Shown here in pieces: positions 1 through 7,521 of a stretch of 33,438 nt of DNA. The stretch comes from JABSQH01 sp039194665. Lineage in GTDB: Bacteria; Actinomycetota; Acidimicrobiia; Acidimicrobiales; Ilumatobacteraceae. A program made the position numbers and the translations under genes. The DNA lies in NCBI GenBank assembly GCA_039194665.1, contig JBCCVW010000026.1:1-33438 (forward strand). The letters are read 5' to 3'. Below the pieces are notes generated by a model. The model worked only from the letters and a program-made list of their open reading frames with translations, was not told the DNA's origin and did not search any database. Within the stretch, counting starts at the first letter, position 1. Each line of letters opens with the position of its first letter.

Positions 1-792
1 CAGACGTCGTTTGCGCACGACGAGGTCGGCACCGTCGGCGAGGTTCAACCCGAGTTCGGTGGCAACATACGACTGCCCGACGAACGATCGATGCTCGACC
101 CCGCCGGACAGCACGACGATGCGCGGGCTGTCGGTGCCAGCGATGTCGGCGAGCGCGTCTCGCACATGGTCGGTGAACGTCGCGATCGACCGAACACTCG
201 ACCCTGGCGGCCGGTGGGCAATCGCTTCGCGCTGCACCCTGCCGATCACCGAGCGTCCCAGCATTGTGTAGCCGAGCCCCGCCGGCGCGTCGGTGAAGTC
301 TTTGACCACATGCCACTCACCAGTGTGATCGCGGATCACATCCACGGCGTACGAGGTCAGCCAGCGGGGGCCCAATCGATGCCCGATCGCGGCCACGCGG
401 TAGCGCTGGCTCGACCAGATTCGGTGTGGGTCAACGACTCGTCGGGCGAGCAGCGAGCGCTCGCCGTACAGGTCGTCGAGCACTGCTTCGAGCATCGCCA
501 TACGTGCGATCACCCGGTCGGTGAGGTGCGAGAACTCCTCGCCGTCGACGGCGAACGGAATGGGATCGAGCCGCCATGGCCGCGACTCGACCGACACGCT
601 GCGGCCGTCGGCGCGGATCGGCAGATCGTGAACGATGTGACCGGCGCCCTCCGAGGCGAGCAACCGGTCGGCTTCGAGCTGGCGAGTCGCCAGATCGGAC
701 TGGCCCGCGATCGCTGCGGTCAGCGACGCCGCGGCCCCTGGTGTCTGCTCGCGCGGGTCCGGGCCGTCGATGTACGGCTCAGTGTTCGACAT
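1..792 (-). CDS. Second circularly permuted ATP-grasp-like protein (partial, C-terminus off window)
   Basis: The first 264 residues of a longer protein are visible, read through without a stop to the left edge. It starts at ATG 792, inside the last codons of the alpha-E gene (14-nt overlap), so it is the third gene of the operon. Its visible end resembles the middle of the upstream ATP-grasp protein at 1702-3189: both have a hydrophobic IVVL strand, then a Gly-rich stretch, then GADLVV (residues about 253-258 here). The catalytic glycine loop and metal ligands would lie beyond the window. The family (COG2308/DUF404-DUF407 type) is predicted, not proven, to form amide or peptide bonds. I infer a diverged paralogue, perhaps working with the alpha-E protein; the assignment rests on this short similarity and the context. 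Confidence 0.7.
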   Translation of the reverse strand, partial: MSNTEPYIDGPDPREQTPGAAASLTAAIAGQSDLATRQLEADRLLASEGAGHIVHDLPIRADGRSVSVESRPWRLDPIPFAVDGEEFSHLTDRVIARMAMLEAVLDDLYGERSLLARRVVDPHRIWSSQRYRVAAIGHRLGPRWLTSYAVDVIRDHTGEWHVVKDFTDAPAGLGYTMLGRSVIGRVQREAIAHRPPGSSVRSIATFTDHVRDALADIAGTDSPRIVVLSGGVEHRSFVGQSYVATELGLNLADGADLVVRKRRL

Positions 793-1705
793 AGTGCGCA
801 TGCATCACGCGCTCGAGATTGGCCAGCGCCAGCTGTAGGCGATCCATCGACGCGTCGAGTTCTTGGCCGTCGTCCGCTGTCGGCCGGCAACGACGCAGCT
901 CGGCATCGACCGTCTCCACGGCCGCGAGCACCTCGCCGTATGCGGGGAGCCGGAGCACCGACGAGCGGATCTCGCTGAGGCAGCCGGCGACCGAACGCGG
1001 GAAACGATCGTCGAACAACAAGAAGCGAACCACCGCCGGACCGTCGATCGGTCCCCGCGTGGCCCGCTGGTACATCTGTAGCGCCGACAGGCTGCGCAGC
1101 ACGCCCATCCACTGCACCTCGCCGAACTCGTCGGACACGCCGGGCGGAAGGGCGAGCAAGTTGGCGGCGCGAACGCCGAGGATGCGCGTCGTCATGTCGG
1201 CGCGTTCGATGTAGCGGCCGAGCCGCCAGATCTCGTATGCCTCGTCACGGGTCATCGACACCTGCAACACACCATCGAGGCGGCGGCTGTCGTCGACAAC
1301 ACGGTCGAGGAAGCGTTCTCGTCGCCGAGCCTCGATCGACGTCGGCGCCGCGCCGCGCACGAAGATCGACAGGTCGTTGATCGTCCGCCACGCTTCGCGC
1401 GGCAGGACCTCGCGGCACGTGCGCAGGTTCTCGCGGCAGCGCTCCACGGACATGGCGATCGAATTTGGGTGCTCGCGGTCGGCGATCAGGAAGTGGGCAA
1501 CGGGCGCTTCGTCGGAGCCGTCGACCGGCTCGACCCGGACATCGCTGCCCGCGACCGACACCAGTGAGCCCCAGCGCAGACCGGAGGCAGGAAAGTCGGC
1601 GAACAACTCACCGAAGGCGCGCAACACTCGTGCCGAGTCTTCGGCACGCTCGAGGTAGCGCGCCGCCCAGTGCAGGCGATCGGCGGTGCGGGCGAGCAAC
1701 GTCAC
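779..1705 (-). CDS. Alpha-E domain protein (DUF403/COG2307)
   Basis: A 308-residue protein beginning TLLARTADRLHWAARYLERAE, the typical opening of alpha-E proteins, in which the Tyr-Leu-Glu-Arg-Ala-Glu helix is highly conserved; YIERAD recurs near residue 170. The family is all-helical, has no proven biochemical activity, and is found almost always with circularly permuted ATP-grasp proteins and often transglutaminases. The start chosen is GTG 1705, whose GTGA overlaps the stop of the upstream ATP-grasp gene; an in-frame codon at 1732 would add nine residues unlike the family. The overlaps at both ends indicate translational coupling in a three-gene operon. A role as partner or substrate-binding subunit of the ATP-grasp enzyme is inference. 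Confidence 0.88.
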   Translation of the reverse strand: MTLLARTADRLHWAARYLERAEDSARVLRAFGELFADFPASGLRWGSLVSVAGSDVRVEPVDGSDEAPVAHFLIADREHPNSIAMSVERCRENLRTCREVLPREAWRTINDLSIFVRGAAPTSIEARRRERFLDRVVDDSRRLDGVLQVSMTRDEAYEIWRLGRYIERADMTTRILGVRAANLLALPPGVSDEFGEVQWMGVLRSLSALQMYQRATRGPIDGPAVVRFLLFDDRFPRSVAGCLSEIRSSVLRLPAYGEVLAAVETVDAELRRCRPTADDGQELDASMDRLQLALANLERVMHAHYVEH

Positions 1706-3189
1706 TGCTGACCACTCCCCCAGTCGCCCCACATGCCCGCCGTTGCGGCGTCATCGACGATCCAGGTGTCCTTGCTGCCACCGCCCTGGCTGGAGTTGAC
1801 GACGAGCGATCCCTTCCCCAGCGCGACGCGGGTCAGCCCTCCAGAGGTGACATACGAGTGTCGCCCACTCAGGATGAACGGTCGCAGGTCGAGGTGGCGG
1901 CCATCGATCGCATCGTCATCATCGGCACCACCGCTGTCACCGGCATCGTCAGGAGCCACGAGCGTCGGCGCGGTCGACAGCTCGAGGATCGGTTGGGCCA
2001 CCCAGTTGCGCGGATCGTCGCGCACTGCTTCTGCGGCCTCGGCCAGTTCGTCGGGGCTGGCCCGGTTGCCGATCACGATCCCGTACCCGCCACTCTCGTT
2101 GGCCGGCTTTAGCACGAGTTCGTCGAGGTGCGCGAGCACGTGTTCGCGCTCGTCGTCGTACATGCAGCGATACGTCGGCACGTTGGCGATGAGCGGCTCT
2201 TCGTCGAGGTAGAAGCGGATGATGTCGGGGACCCAGGCGTACACGACCTTGTCGTCGGCGACGCCCGCACCGGGCGCGTTGGCGATCGCCACGTTGCCCG
2301 CTTTCCACGCGCGCATCAGCCCGGGCACGCCGAGCAACGAGTCCTCGCGAAACACCTCTGGGTCGAGGAACAGATCGTCGAGCCGGCGGTAGATCACATC
2401 GACTCGTTCGCGGCCGTCGATGGTGATCATGTACACACAGTCGTCGTCACCGACCACGAGGTCGGCGCCCTCAACCAACTCCGCGCCCATCCGCTGGGCG
2501 AGGAACGAGTGCTCGAAGTACGCGGAGTTGAAGATGCCCGGCGTGAGCACAACGATCGTCGGATCGGGTCGACCTTCGGGTGCGAGCGATGTGAGAAGCC
2601 GGTTGAGTTCGTCGGTGTACGCATCGACCGGTCGTACGTTGTAGGTCTCGAACAGCTCGGGCAGCACGCGCTTGGAGACCACCCGGTTCTCCAGCACGTA
2701 GCTCACGCCAGAGGGCACGCGCAGGTTGTCTTCGAGTACGTAGAACGTGCCGTCGCCGCCGCGTACCAGGTCGGAGCCGGAGATGTGGGCCCACACCCCG
2801 TACTTGGGTCGCACGCCTCGGCACTCCGGTCGGTAGTTCGCCGAGTCGTCGAGCAGCTCAGCGGGGAACACTCCCGCTTCGATGATCCGTCGCTCGTTGT
2901 AGATGTCGTCGATGAACCGGTTGATCGCCCGCAGTCGCTGGATCAAACCGCGTTCAACACGGCCCCACTCTTCTCCATCGATCATCCGTGGAATCACATC
3001 GAACGGCCACGACCGATCGATGTTCTGGCCGTCGGAGTAGACGGTGAACGAGATGCCCATCGTCAGAATCTCGAGCTCGCACGATCGCTGCCGCTCGCGC
3101 AACTCGTCGATCCCGATGCTGTCGAAGAACCGATACAGCGCCGCGGCGACGTCGCGCGGCCGTCCCTGGTCGTCGAGCAACTCGTCCAC
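1702..3189 (-). CDS. Circularly permuted ATP-grasp type 2 protein (COG2308)
   Basis: A protein of about 495 residues carrying family signatures in order: GISFTVYSDGQ near the N-terminus, LEDNLRVPSGVSYVLENR, TPGIFNSAYFEHSFLA, GADLVV, IANAPGAGVADDK, the glycine-rich loop LKPANESGGYG and the C-terminal NSSQGGGSKDTW. These mark the ATP-grasp fold in permuted order; members are predicted ATP-dependent amide ligases of unknown substrate. An acidic insert (DAGDSGGADDDD) sits before the last beta strands. The start is unresolved: GTG 3189 leaves a 46-nt gap after the dehydrogenase gene but has no clear ribosome site and follows a hairpin, while GTG 3285 would overlap that gene by 50 nt. It leads the operon with the alpha-E gene (GTGA overlap). 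Confidence 0.88.
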   Translation of the reverse strand: MDELLDDQGRPRDVAAALYRFFDSIGIDELRERQRSCELEILTMGISFTVYSDGQNIDRSWPFDVIPRMIDGEEWGRVERGLIQRLRAINRFIDDIYNERRIIEAGVFPAELLDDSANYRPECRGVRPKYGVWAHISGSDLVRGGDGTFYVLEDNLRVPSGVSYVLENRVVSKRVLPELFETYNVRPVDAYTDELNRLLTSLAPEGRPDPTIVVLTPGIFNSAYFEHSFLAQRMGAELVEGADLVVGDDDCVYMITIDGRERVDVIYRRLDDLFLDPEVFREDSLLGVPGLMRAWKAGNVAIANAPGAGVADDKVVYAWVPDIIRFYLDEEPLIANVPTYRCMYDDEREHVLAHLDELVLKPANESGGYGIVIGNRASPDELAEAAEAVRDDPRNWVAQPILELSTAPTLVAPDDAGDSGGADDDDAIDGRHLDLRPFILSGRHSYVTSGGLTRVALGKGSLVVNSSQGGGSKDTWIVDDAATAGMWGDWGSGQQ

Positions 3190-3190
3190 G

Positions 3191-3216
3191 GCGGCCGACC
3201 GTACCCGGTCGGCCGC
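3191..3216. terminator. Perfect 10-bp hairpin between acyl-CoA dehydrogenase and ATP-grasp genes
   Basis: GCGGCCGACC at 3191-3200 and GGTCGGCCGC at 3207-3216 are exact inverted repeats around a 6-nt loop. The hairpin lies about 20 nt past the dehydrogenase stop on the minus strand, with no T-run after it. It could be a terminator or attenuator of the dehydrogenase gene. If the ATP-grasp gene starts at GTG 3189 the hairpin would occlude its initiation region; if it starts at 3285 the hairpin is coding. Confidence 0.5.
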
Positions 3217-3235
3217 GCCCGTTTCAGCAGCGAAG

Positions 3236-4480
3236 TCAGCTGGCGGGTTGTTGCGGCTTGGGCTCTTTCGGCAGCCCGAGGACACGCTCGCCGACGATGT
3301 TGCGTTGGATCTGGCTCGTGCCGCCCCAGATCGTCTCGGAGCGAGAGAAGAAGAACGATGACATCATCGAGCTGACGGGGTAGCCCTCGCGCCGCTTGTC
3401 GCGCAACGCACCGGGCCATCCACCAGACTCGGGGCCGGAGTCGACGAGCATCGCATCGGAGCCGAAGATGTCGAGGGCCAGCTCCATCGCCGCCTTGTGC
3501 ATCTCCGACCAGAACATCTTGTTGGTCACACCCAACGCGATCACGCTGAAGTCCTTGCTGTCGTTCAGCGTGGCGCTGAGGTTGCGCAACCCGTTGATCC
3601 GCAGAATCTGGATCTTGGTGTAGTACTCCATCAGCCGCTGGCGGATCAGCGGGTCGCCGATGGCGCCGTTCTCCGTCGCCTTCTCGACGAGCAAGCGGTA
3701 CTCCTCAGCGAATCGGCGATAACCGGTGGTTGCCGACTGGCCGCGCTCGAACGCCAGGGTGGAGTTGGCCACCTTCCAGCCGTTGTTGACACCACCGACC
3801 ACGTTGTCGACCGGGCACTTGGCGTCGGTGAAAAACACTTCACAGAACTCGGCGGTGCCATCGGGCTGGGTGATGCCGCGCACCTCGACGCCGTCTTGGC
3901 GCATCGGCACCAACATGTACGAGATGCCGGCGTGCTTGGCCTCGGGGTCGGTGCGTGTGAGCAAGAAGCAGTAGTCGGCGTGGTGGCCCTGGGTGGTCCA
4001 CACCTTCTGGCCGTTGATCACCCACTCGCCGCCGTCGAGCACGGCAGAGGTCTTCAGGCTGGCCAGGTCCGAGCCCGAGTTGGGCTCCGAAAAGCCCTGA
4101 CACCACCGGGTGGTGCCGCTGAGAATGCCGGGCAAGAACTCCTTCTTCTGTTCCTCGGTGCCCCACTGCAACAACGTCGGGCCGACCAGCGTGTCGCCAA
4201 AGAAGTCACCGCGCATCGGTGCGTTCGCCGCAGCGAACTCTTCGGCGAGGACAACACCTTGCATCGTGGTCAGGCCCTTGCCGCCGTACTCTTCTGGCCA
4301 GGTGGCACAAATCCACCCGCCCTCGAAGAGCTTCTGCGGCCACGCAGCATTGAACTCTTTGCGGGCGCCGGCGTCGAGTTCGAACCCCTCGTCGAACCAG
4401 CCATCGGGCAGATTGTCGTGCAACCACTGGCGAATCTCGATGCGAAAGTCTTCGGCCTCGGTGGGATACGTCAGATCCAT
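3236..4480 (-). CDS. Acyl-CoA dehydrogenase (FadE-type)
   Basis: A 414-residue flavoprotein expected to oxidise an acyl-CoA to the 2-enoyl-CoA, passing electrons to ETF (etfBA lies at 16404-18165). Visible signatures are WCQGFSEPNSGSDLASL (about 126-142) and GQKVWTTQ (about 157-164), both of the FAD/substrate middle domain, and the C-terminal GGTSQIQRNIVGERVLGLP. The medium-chain type catalytic Glu in the IYEGT motif is Gly here (IWGGT, about 384-388). A Glu in LAFERG (E245) fits the alternative position used by isovaleryl-CoA-type enzymes. ATG 4480 is preferred over 4501 because MDLTYPTEAEDFR matches the family start. Substrate is unknown. A perfect palindrome lies 19 nt upstream of the start. 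Confidence 0.93.
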   Translation of the reverse strand: MDLTYPTEAEDFRIEIRQWLHDNLPDGWFDEGFELDAGARKEFNAAWPQKLFEGGWICATWPEEYGGKGLTTMQGVVLAEEFAAANAPMRGDFFGDTLVGPTLLQWGTEEQKKEFLPGILSGTTRWCQGFSEPNSGSDLASLKTSAVLDGGEWVINGQKVWTTQGHHADYCFLLTRTDPEAKHAGISYMLVPMRQDGVEVRGITQPDGTAEFCEVFFTDAKCPVDNVVGGVNNGWKVANSTLAFERGQSATTGYRRFAEEYRLLVEKATENGAIGDPLIRQRLMEYYTKIQILRINGLRNLSATLNDSKDFSVIALGVTNKMFWSEMHKAAMELALDIFGSDAMLVDSGPESGGWPGALRDKRREGYPVSSMMSSFFFSRSETIWGGTSQIQRNIVGERVLGLPKEPKPQQPAS

Positions 4481-4499
4481 ACACCTATTGTGCCCGATC

Positions 4500-4519
4500 A
4501 CTTGACCCGCTGGTCAAGT
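4500..4519. promoter_or_regulatory. Perfect palindrome upstream of acyl-CoA dehydrogenase, likely operator
   Basis: ACTTGACC at 4500-4507 and GGTCAAGT at 4512-4519 are exact 8-bp inverted arms around CGCT. It ends 20 nt before the ATG of the dehydrogenase on the minus strand, where a dimeric repressor would block transcription. Spacing and symmetry suit TetR-type regulators of fatty acid catabolism. The regulator itself is not in the window, so this is inference from symmetry and position. Confidence 0.55.
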
Positions 4520-4819
4520 CGAGGGCGCGGGTGTCACAACGGCGTCCATACCGACGTCCAATCGCGGGCGTTTCACACGCCGTTCACGCGCCGCCCAACT
4601 CGACGCAACACGCCACTTCTACTGTTCGTTGTGCGGTCGCCCCGCCCCCAACGAAGCCCAGTGGCCATCCCCCTCGAGCCCTGCCGAGCGCGTCAGGGGC
4701 GGGCGACCGCCCTCCCAGCTGTGCGCCCACGACGCACGAGCCGTCACGCCCAACCCGTGTCGCCACTGTTGTCGGCCGCGTTATCTCACCGTCCGTCGGT
4801 GTGACGGTCACGGAGGGAC

Positions 4820-4837
4820 GTTTCACACACACGAAAC
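4820..4837 (+). promoter_or_regulatory. Candidate nitrogen-control box upstream of amt (GlnR-like)
   Basis: GTTTCACACACACGAAAC forms 5-bp inverted ends (GTTTC/GAAAC). It also reads TTCAC-6 nt-GAAAC, one base from the actinobacterial GlnR pattern GTNAC-6 nt-GAAAC. It lies about 120 nt upstream of the amt start, and a second TTCAC-6 nt-TTCAC pair occurs at 4572-4587. Regulation of amt-glnK by GlnR is established in other actinobacteria; binding here is inferred. Confidence 0.4.
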
Positions 4838-4954
4838 ATTCAGGCGATGCCCAAGAAACGGCCCTTCCCTAGTTTGCCCGCCGATCCGGGCGGCAACGAG
4901 GCCTCTGGACGTACCCGTTTCACATCTCTGTTCCCTATCCCTTATGGAGGACTC

Positions 4955-6340
4955 GTGCGCAAACGTGCACTTCGAACAATGATCGCACTCGGCCTTGGTG
5001 TCGGCGCTGCGGTCGCCATTCCGAGCGTGGCTCTCGCTCAGGAAGACGCGCTTGCCGCAGAAGCGGTGCAGGCGGTGATGGACAACCTCTGGATCTTCAT
5101 CGCCGGCTGCCTCGTCTTCTTCATGCAGGCAGGATTCGCGTTGCTCGAAGCGGGTCTCACCCGCGCCAAGAACGTGGTCAACATCATGGCGAAGAACGTC
5201 GCCGACATGGTGATCGGCGTGCTCGCCTTCTTCGCCGTGGGCTACGCGTTCGCGTTCGGTGGTGGCAACGACTTCATCGGCGATTCCGGCTTCTTCTTGT
5301 CGGGCTCGGCGGTGTTCGACATCGGTTCATCCGGCGTCGGCAACTTGACCACCGCCTCGTTCTTCTTCTTCCAGGTCGTGTTCGCCGCGACCGCCGTGAC
5401 CATCGCCTCCGGGGCGATGGCAGAGCGGACGAAGTTCGTCGCCTACCTGTTCTTCTCGGCAGTGATGTGCGCCGTCATCTACCCCGTCGTGGTCCACTGG
5501 ACCTGGGGCGGCGGCTGGATCGCCAGCTGGAACTTCGGCGACGCAGTGTTCAGTGACTTCGCCGGATCCGGCGTGGTGCACATGACCGGTGGCATCGCAG
5601 CGCTCATGGGTGCGTTCTTCGTCGGCGCTCGCCGCGGCCGCTACTCAGAGGGCGGCAAGCCGCAGGCCATCCCGGGTCACAGCATCCCGTTCGCCATCAT
5701 CGGTGTGTTCATCCTGTGGCTCGGCTGGTTCGGGTTCAACCCGGGCTCGGAGCTCGCCGCCGACACGTTCGTGATGTTCATCGCCGTGAACACACTGCTC
5801 GCCGCCGCCGCTGGTGGGCTGGCCACCACGTTCACCATTTGGCTCGTCGCTGGCAAGCCGGACGTGGCGATGATCGGCAACGGCGTTCTCGCCGGGCTGG
5901 TCGGCATCACCGCAGGATGTGGCACGGTCAACTTCGCTGGCGCTTTGGCCATCGGAGCGATCTCCGGCGTGCTCGTCGTCTTCTCGGTCATGTTCTTCGA
6001 CCGCATCAAGATCGACGACCCGGTCGGCGCCGTCAGCGTCCACGGCGTGTGTGGCGCCTGGGGCGTGCTGTCGATCGGCCTGTTCGCTCGCTACGACGAT
6101 GCGTTCCTCGGCCGTGACAACGCCGGCCTGTTCTACGGCGGCGGACTCGACCAGCTGTCGCTGCAGGCCGCGATGATCGCCGCCATTGGCGTGTGGGTCG
6201 CCGTCACCTCCGGGATCGTCTTCGCCATCCTGAAGGCCACCATCGGCCTCCGAGTCAGCGAGGAAGAGGAAGTCGAGGGTCTCGACATTCCCGAACACGG
6301 CCTGCAGGGCTACGGCAGCGACCTGGCGCACAGCGCCTGA
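4955..6340 (+). CDS. amt: Ammonium transporter Amt
   Basis: A 461-residue membrane transporter of the Amt/Mep/Rh family that brings ammonium into the cell. The start is GTG 4955, after GGAGG with a 4-nt spacer; it gives VRKRALRTMIALGLGVG...ALA, a signal peptide with a cleavage site before QEDA, as expected for bacterial Amt. About eleven further hydrophobic segments follow. Family motifs include FALLEAGLTRAKN, ATAVTIASGAMAER, DFAGSGVVHMTGG (binding-site Asp and a pore His) and GAVSVHGVCGAWG with the second pore His. The C-terminal tail EEEEVEGLDIPEHGLQGYG is the conserved cytoplasmic tail that meets PII. It is followed 30 nt later by glnK, the classic pairing. Confidence 0.97.
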   Translation: MRKRALRTMIALGLGVGAAVAIPSVALAQEDALAAEAVQAVMDNLWIFIAGCLVFFMQAGFALLEAGLTRAKNVVNIMAKNVADMVIGVLAFFAVGYAFAFGGGNDFIGDSGFFLSGSAVFDIGSSGVGNLTTASFFFFQVVFAATAVTIASGAMAERTKFVAYLFFSAVMCAVIYPVVVHWTWGGGWIASWNFGDAVFSDFAGSGVVHMTGGIAALMGAFFVGARRGRYSEGGKPQAIPGHSIPFAIIGVFILWLGWFGFNPGSELAADTFVMFIAVNTLLAAAAGGLATTFTIWLVAGKPDVAMIGNGVLAGLVGITAGCGTVNFAGALAIGAISGVLVVFSVMFFDRIKIDDPVGAVSVHGVCGAWGVLSIGLFARYDDAFLGRDNAGLFYGGGLDQLSLQAAMIAAIGVWVAVTSGIVFAILKATIGLRVSEEEEVEGLDIPEHGLQGYGSDLAHSA

Positions 6341-6370
6341 TCGCCGGACGCAACAAGGAAGGATCACTAC

Positions 6371-6709
6371 ATGAAACTCGTGACAGCGATCATCAAGCCG
6401 TTCAAGCTCGACGACGTGAAAGACGCCCTGAAGGCGGCCGGCATCGCTGGCATCACCGTCGACGAAGTTCGTGGGTTCGGCCGCCAAGGCGGACACACCG
6501 AGACCTACCGCGGCGCCGAGTACAAGATCGACTTCGTCCCCAAAGTTGAGGTGAACGTCGTCGTCGACGACGGCGCCGTCGACACGGTGGTCGACACGAT
6601 CAAGACTGCCGCCGCCACCGGCAAGATCGGCGACGGCAAGATCTGGGTCACCGCCGTCGATCGCATCGTGCGCATCCGCACCGGCGAGGAAGGCGGCGAC
6701 GCGATCTAG
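6371..6709 (+). CDS. glnK: Nitrogen regulatory protein PII (GlnK type)
   Basis: A 112-residue PII signalling protein, the standard length. It starts MKLVTAIIKPFKLDDVK and carries the T-loop TYRGAEYKIDF with Tyr51, the residue modified by uridylylation in proteobacteria and adenylylation in actinobacteria. The B-loop TGKIGDGKIW (about residues 83-92) binds ATP/ADP and 2-oxoglutarate effectors. A strong AAGGAAGG ribosome site lies upstream of ATG 6371. PII of this type forms trimers that plug the Amt channel when nitrogen is plentiful; the amt gene directly upstream supports GlnK over GlnB. No glnD follows, unlike the amtB-glnK-glnD operon of Streptomyces and mycobacteria. Confidence 0.97.
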   Translation: MKLVTAIIKPFKLDDVKDALKAAGIAGITVDEVRGFGRQGGHTETYRGAEYKIDFVPKVEVNVVVDDGAVDTVVDTIKTAAATGKIGDGKIWVTAVDRIVRIRTGEEGGDAI

Positions 6710-6737
6710 CGCGCGCTCATCACGTTCAGTCACTGAC

Positions 6738-6785
6738 ACGACGCCCGCATCGGCTCGGATTCGTCCGGGTTGGTGCGGGTGTCGT
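6738..6785 (+). terminator. Hairpin after glnK
   Basis: ACGACGCCCGCA (6738-6749) pairs with TGCGGGTGTCGT (6774-6785) over 12 bp, with one G-U pair in RNA, around a 24-nt loop. It lies 28 nt after the glnK stop. No clear T-run follows, as is common for terminators in high-GC actinobacteria. It probably ends the amt-glnK transcript. Confidence 0.55.
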
Positions 6786-6932
6786 CGGTTGTGGTGCCAG
6801 ATCGTGTTGACCGTTTCGTGTTGAGGCGTCGTGATGGCGCGCCGTGAATCGACGGTGATGCGGGCACTGCGGCTCGCTACGTTCAGCGTGTCAACGGCGA
6901 CGCATCCCAACCGACACGGAAAGGCGCGCCCC

Positions 6933-7496
6933 ATGACACGCGACGACACGACACGCAACGACACGACGCCGGTCGGCACCCCCGACAGCAAGGACTGGAC
7001 CTGGGTCCTCGACTCGACGTGCCAGGAGTGCGGCCACGACGTGCGCACCTTCGACCGCGACGAGATCGGCGCGCTCATTCGAGAGAACGCCTCCCATTGG
7101 CAACGGGTGCTTGACCGTGACGCGGGCGCGCTACGCACGCGTCCCGACCCCAACGTGTGGTCGCCGCTCGAGTACGCCGCCCACGTCCGCGACGTGTATG
7201 CGCTCTACGACGACCGACTCCGGCTGATGCTCGAGACCGACGGTGCGCGGTACCCGAACTGGGATCAGGACGAGACCGCCGTCGAGCAGAACTACAACGC
7301 CGCAGACCCGGCAATCGTCGCCAGCGACCTCCTCATGCGAGCCGAGGAGTTGGCGACGCGCTTCGATGGAGTCGCCGGCGACCAGTGGCAGCGCATCGGC
7401 TATCGGTCCGACGGTGCCGCGTTCACCGTCGAGTCGTTCGCCAGGTACTTGATCCACGACCCGATCCACCACCTCTGGGACGTGCGTGGATCGTGA
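6933..7496 (+). CDS. DinB-like metal-binding four-helix protein
   Basis: A 187-residue protein of the DinB / mycothiol-dependent maleylpyruvate isomerase superfamily. The likely metal triad is H84 (EYAAHVRDVYALY), H175 and H179 (HDPIHHL), spaced as in the family; NVWSPLEYAAH is a typical helix-1 motif. Members are metal-dependent, thiol-using transferases or of unknown role. An N-terminal extension holds CQECGH (C30, C33, H35), which could bind another metal. ATG 6933 is chosen because the upstream in-frame codons (6831 on) encode low-complexity sequence inside the intergenic region. It is convergent with the phosphatase gene at 7522. Substrate is unknown. Confidence 0.85.
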   Translation: MTRDDTTRNDTTPVGTPDSKDWTWVLDSTCQECGHDVRTFDRDEIGALIRENASHWQRVLDRDAGALRTRPDPNVWSPLEYAAHVRDVYALYDDRLRLMLETDGARYPNWDQDETAVEQNYNAADPAIVASDLLMRAEELATRFDGVAGDQWQRIGYRSDGAAFTVESFARYLIHDPIHHLWDVRGS

Positions 7497-7521
7497 CGCA
7501 GCGCCGCGAACAACCCGATCG

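Larger units (their letters stand above)
4481..4954. other. 474-nt divergent intergenic region (acyl-CoA dehydrogenase / amt)
   Basis: No convincing gene is seen; reading frames here have no family resemblance. Besides the palindrome at 4500-4519 it holds three copies of GTTTCACA, at 4570-4577, 4820-4827 and 4917-4924, and the short palindrome GTGACGGTCAC at 4801-4811. At 4572-4587 TTCAC recurs after 11 bp. A strong ribosome site GGAGG (4946-4950) precedes the amt GTG start. The long leader suggests that amt-glnK is the regulated side. Confidence 0.6.

Noticed and set aside
2128..4804. Long plus-strand frames (415 and 435 codons) opposite the ATP-grasp and acyl-CoA dehydrogenase genes
   Set aside because: Both mirror well-conserved minus-strand proteins and encode low-complexity Val/His/Asp-rich sequence without motifs.
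5645..7153. Long open frame on the minus strand (502 codons) opposite amt-glnK
   Set aside because: It is the antisense shadow of two certain genes in GC-rich DNA; its translation is Asp/His/Gly-rich with no domain, and codon bias fits amt.
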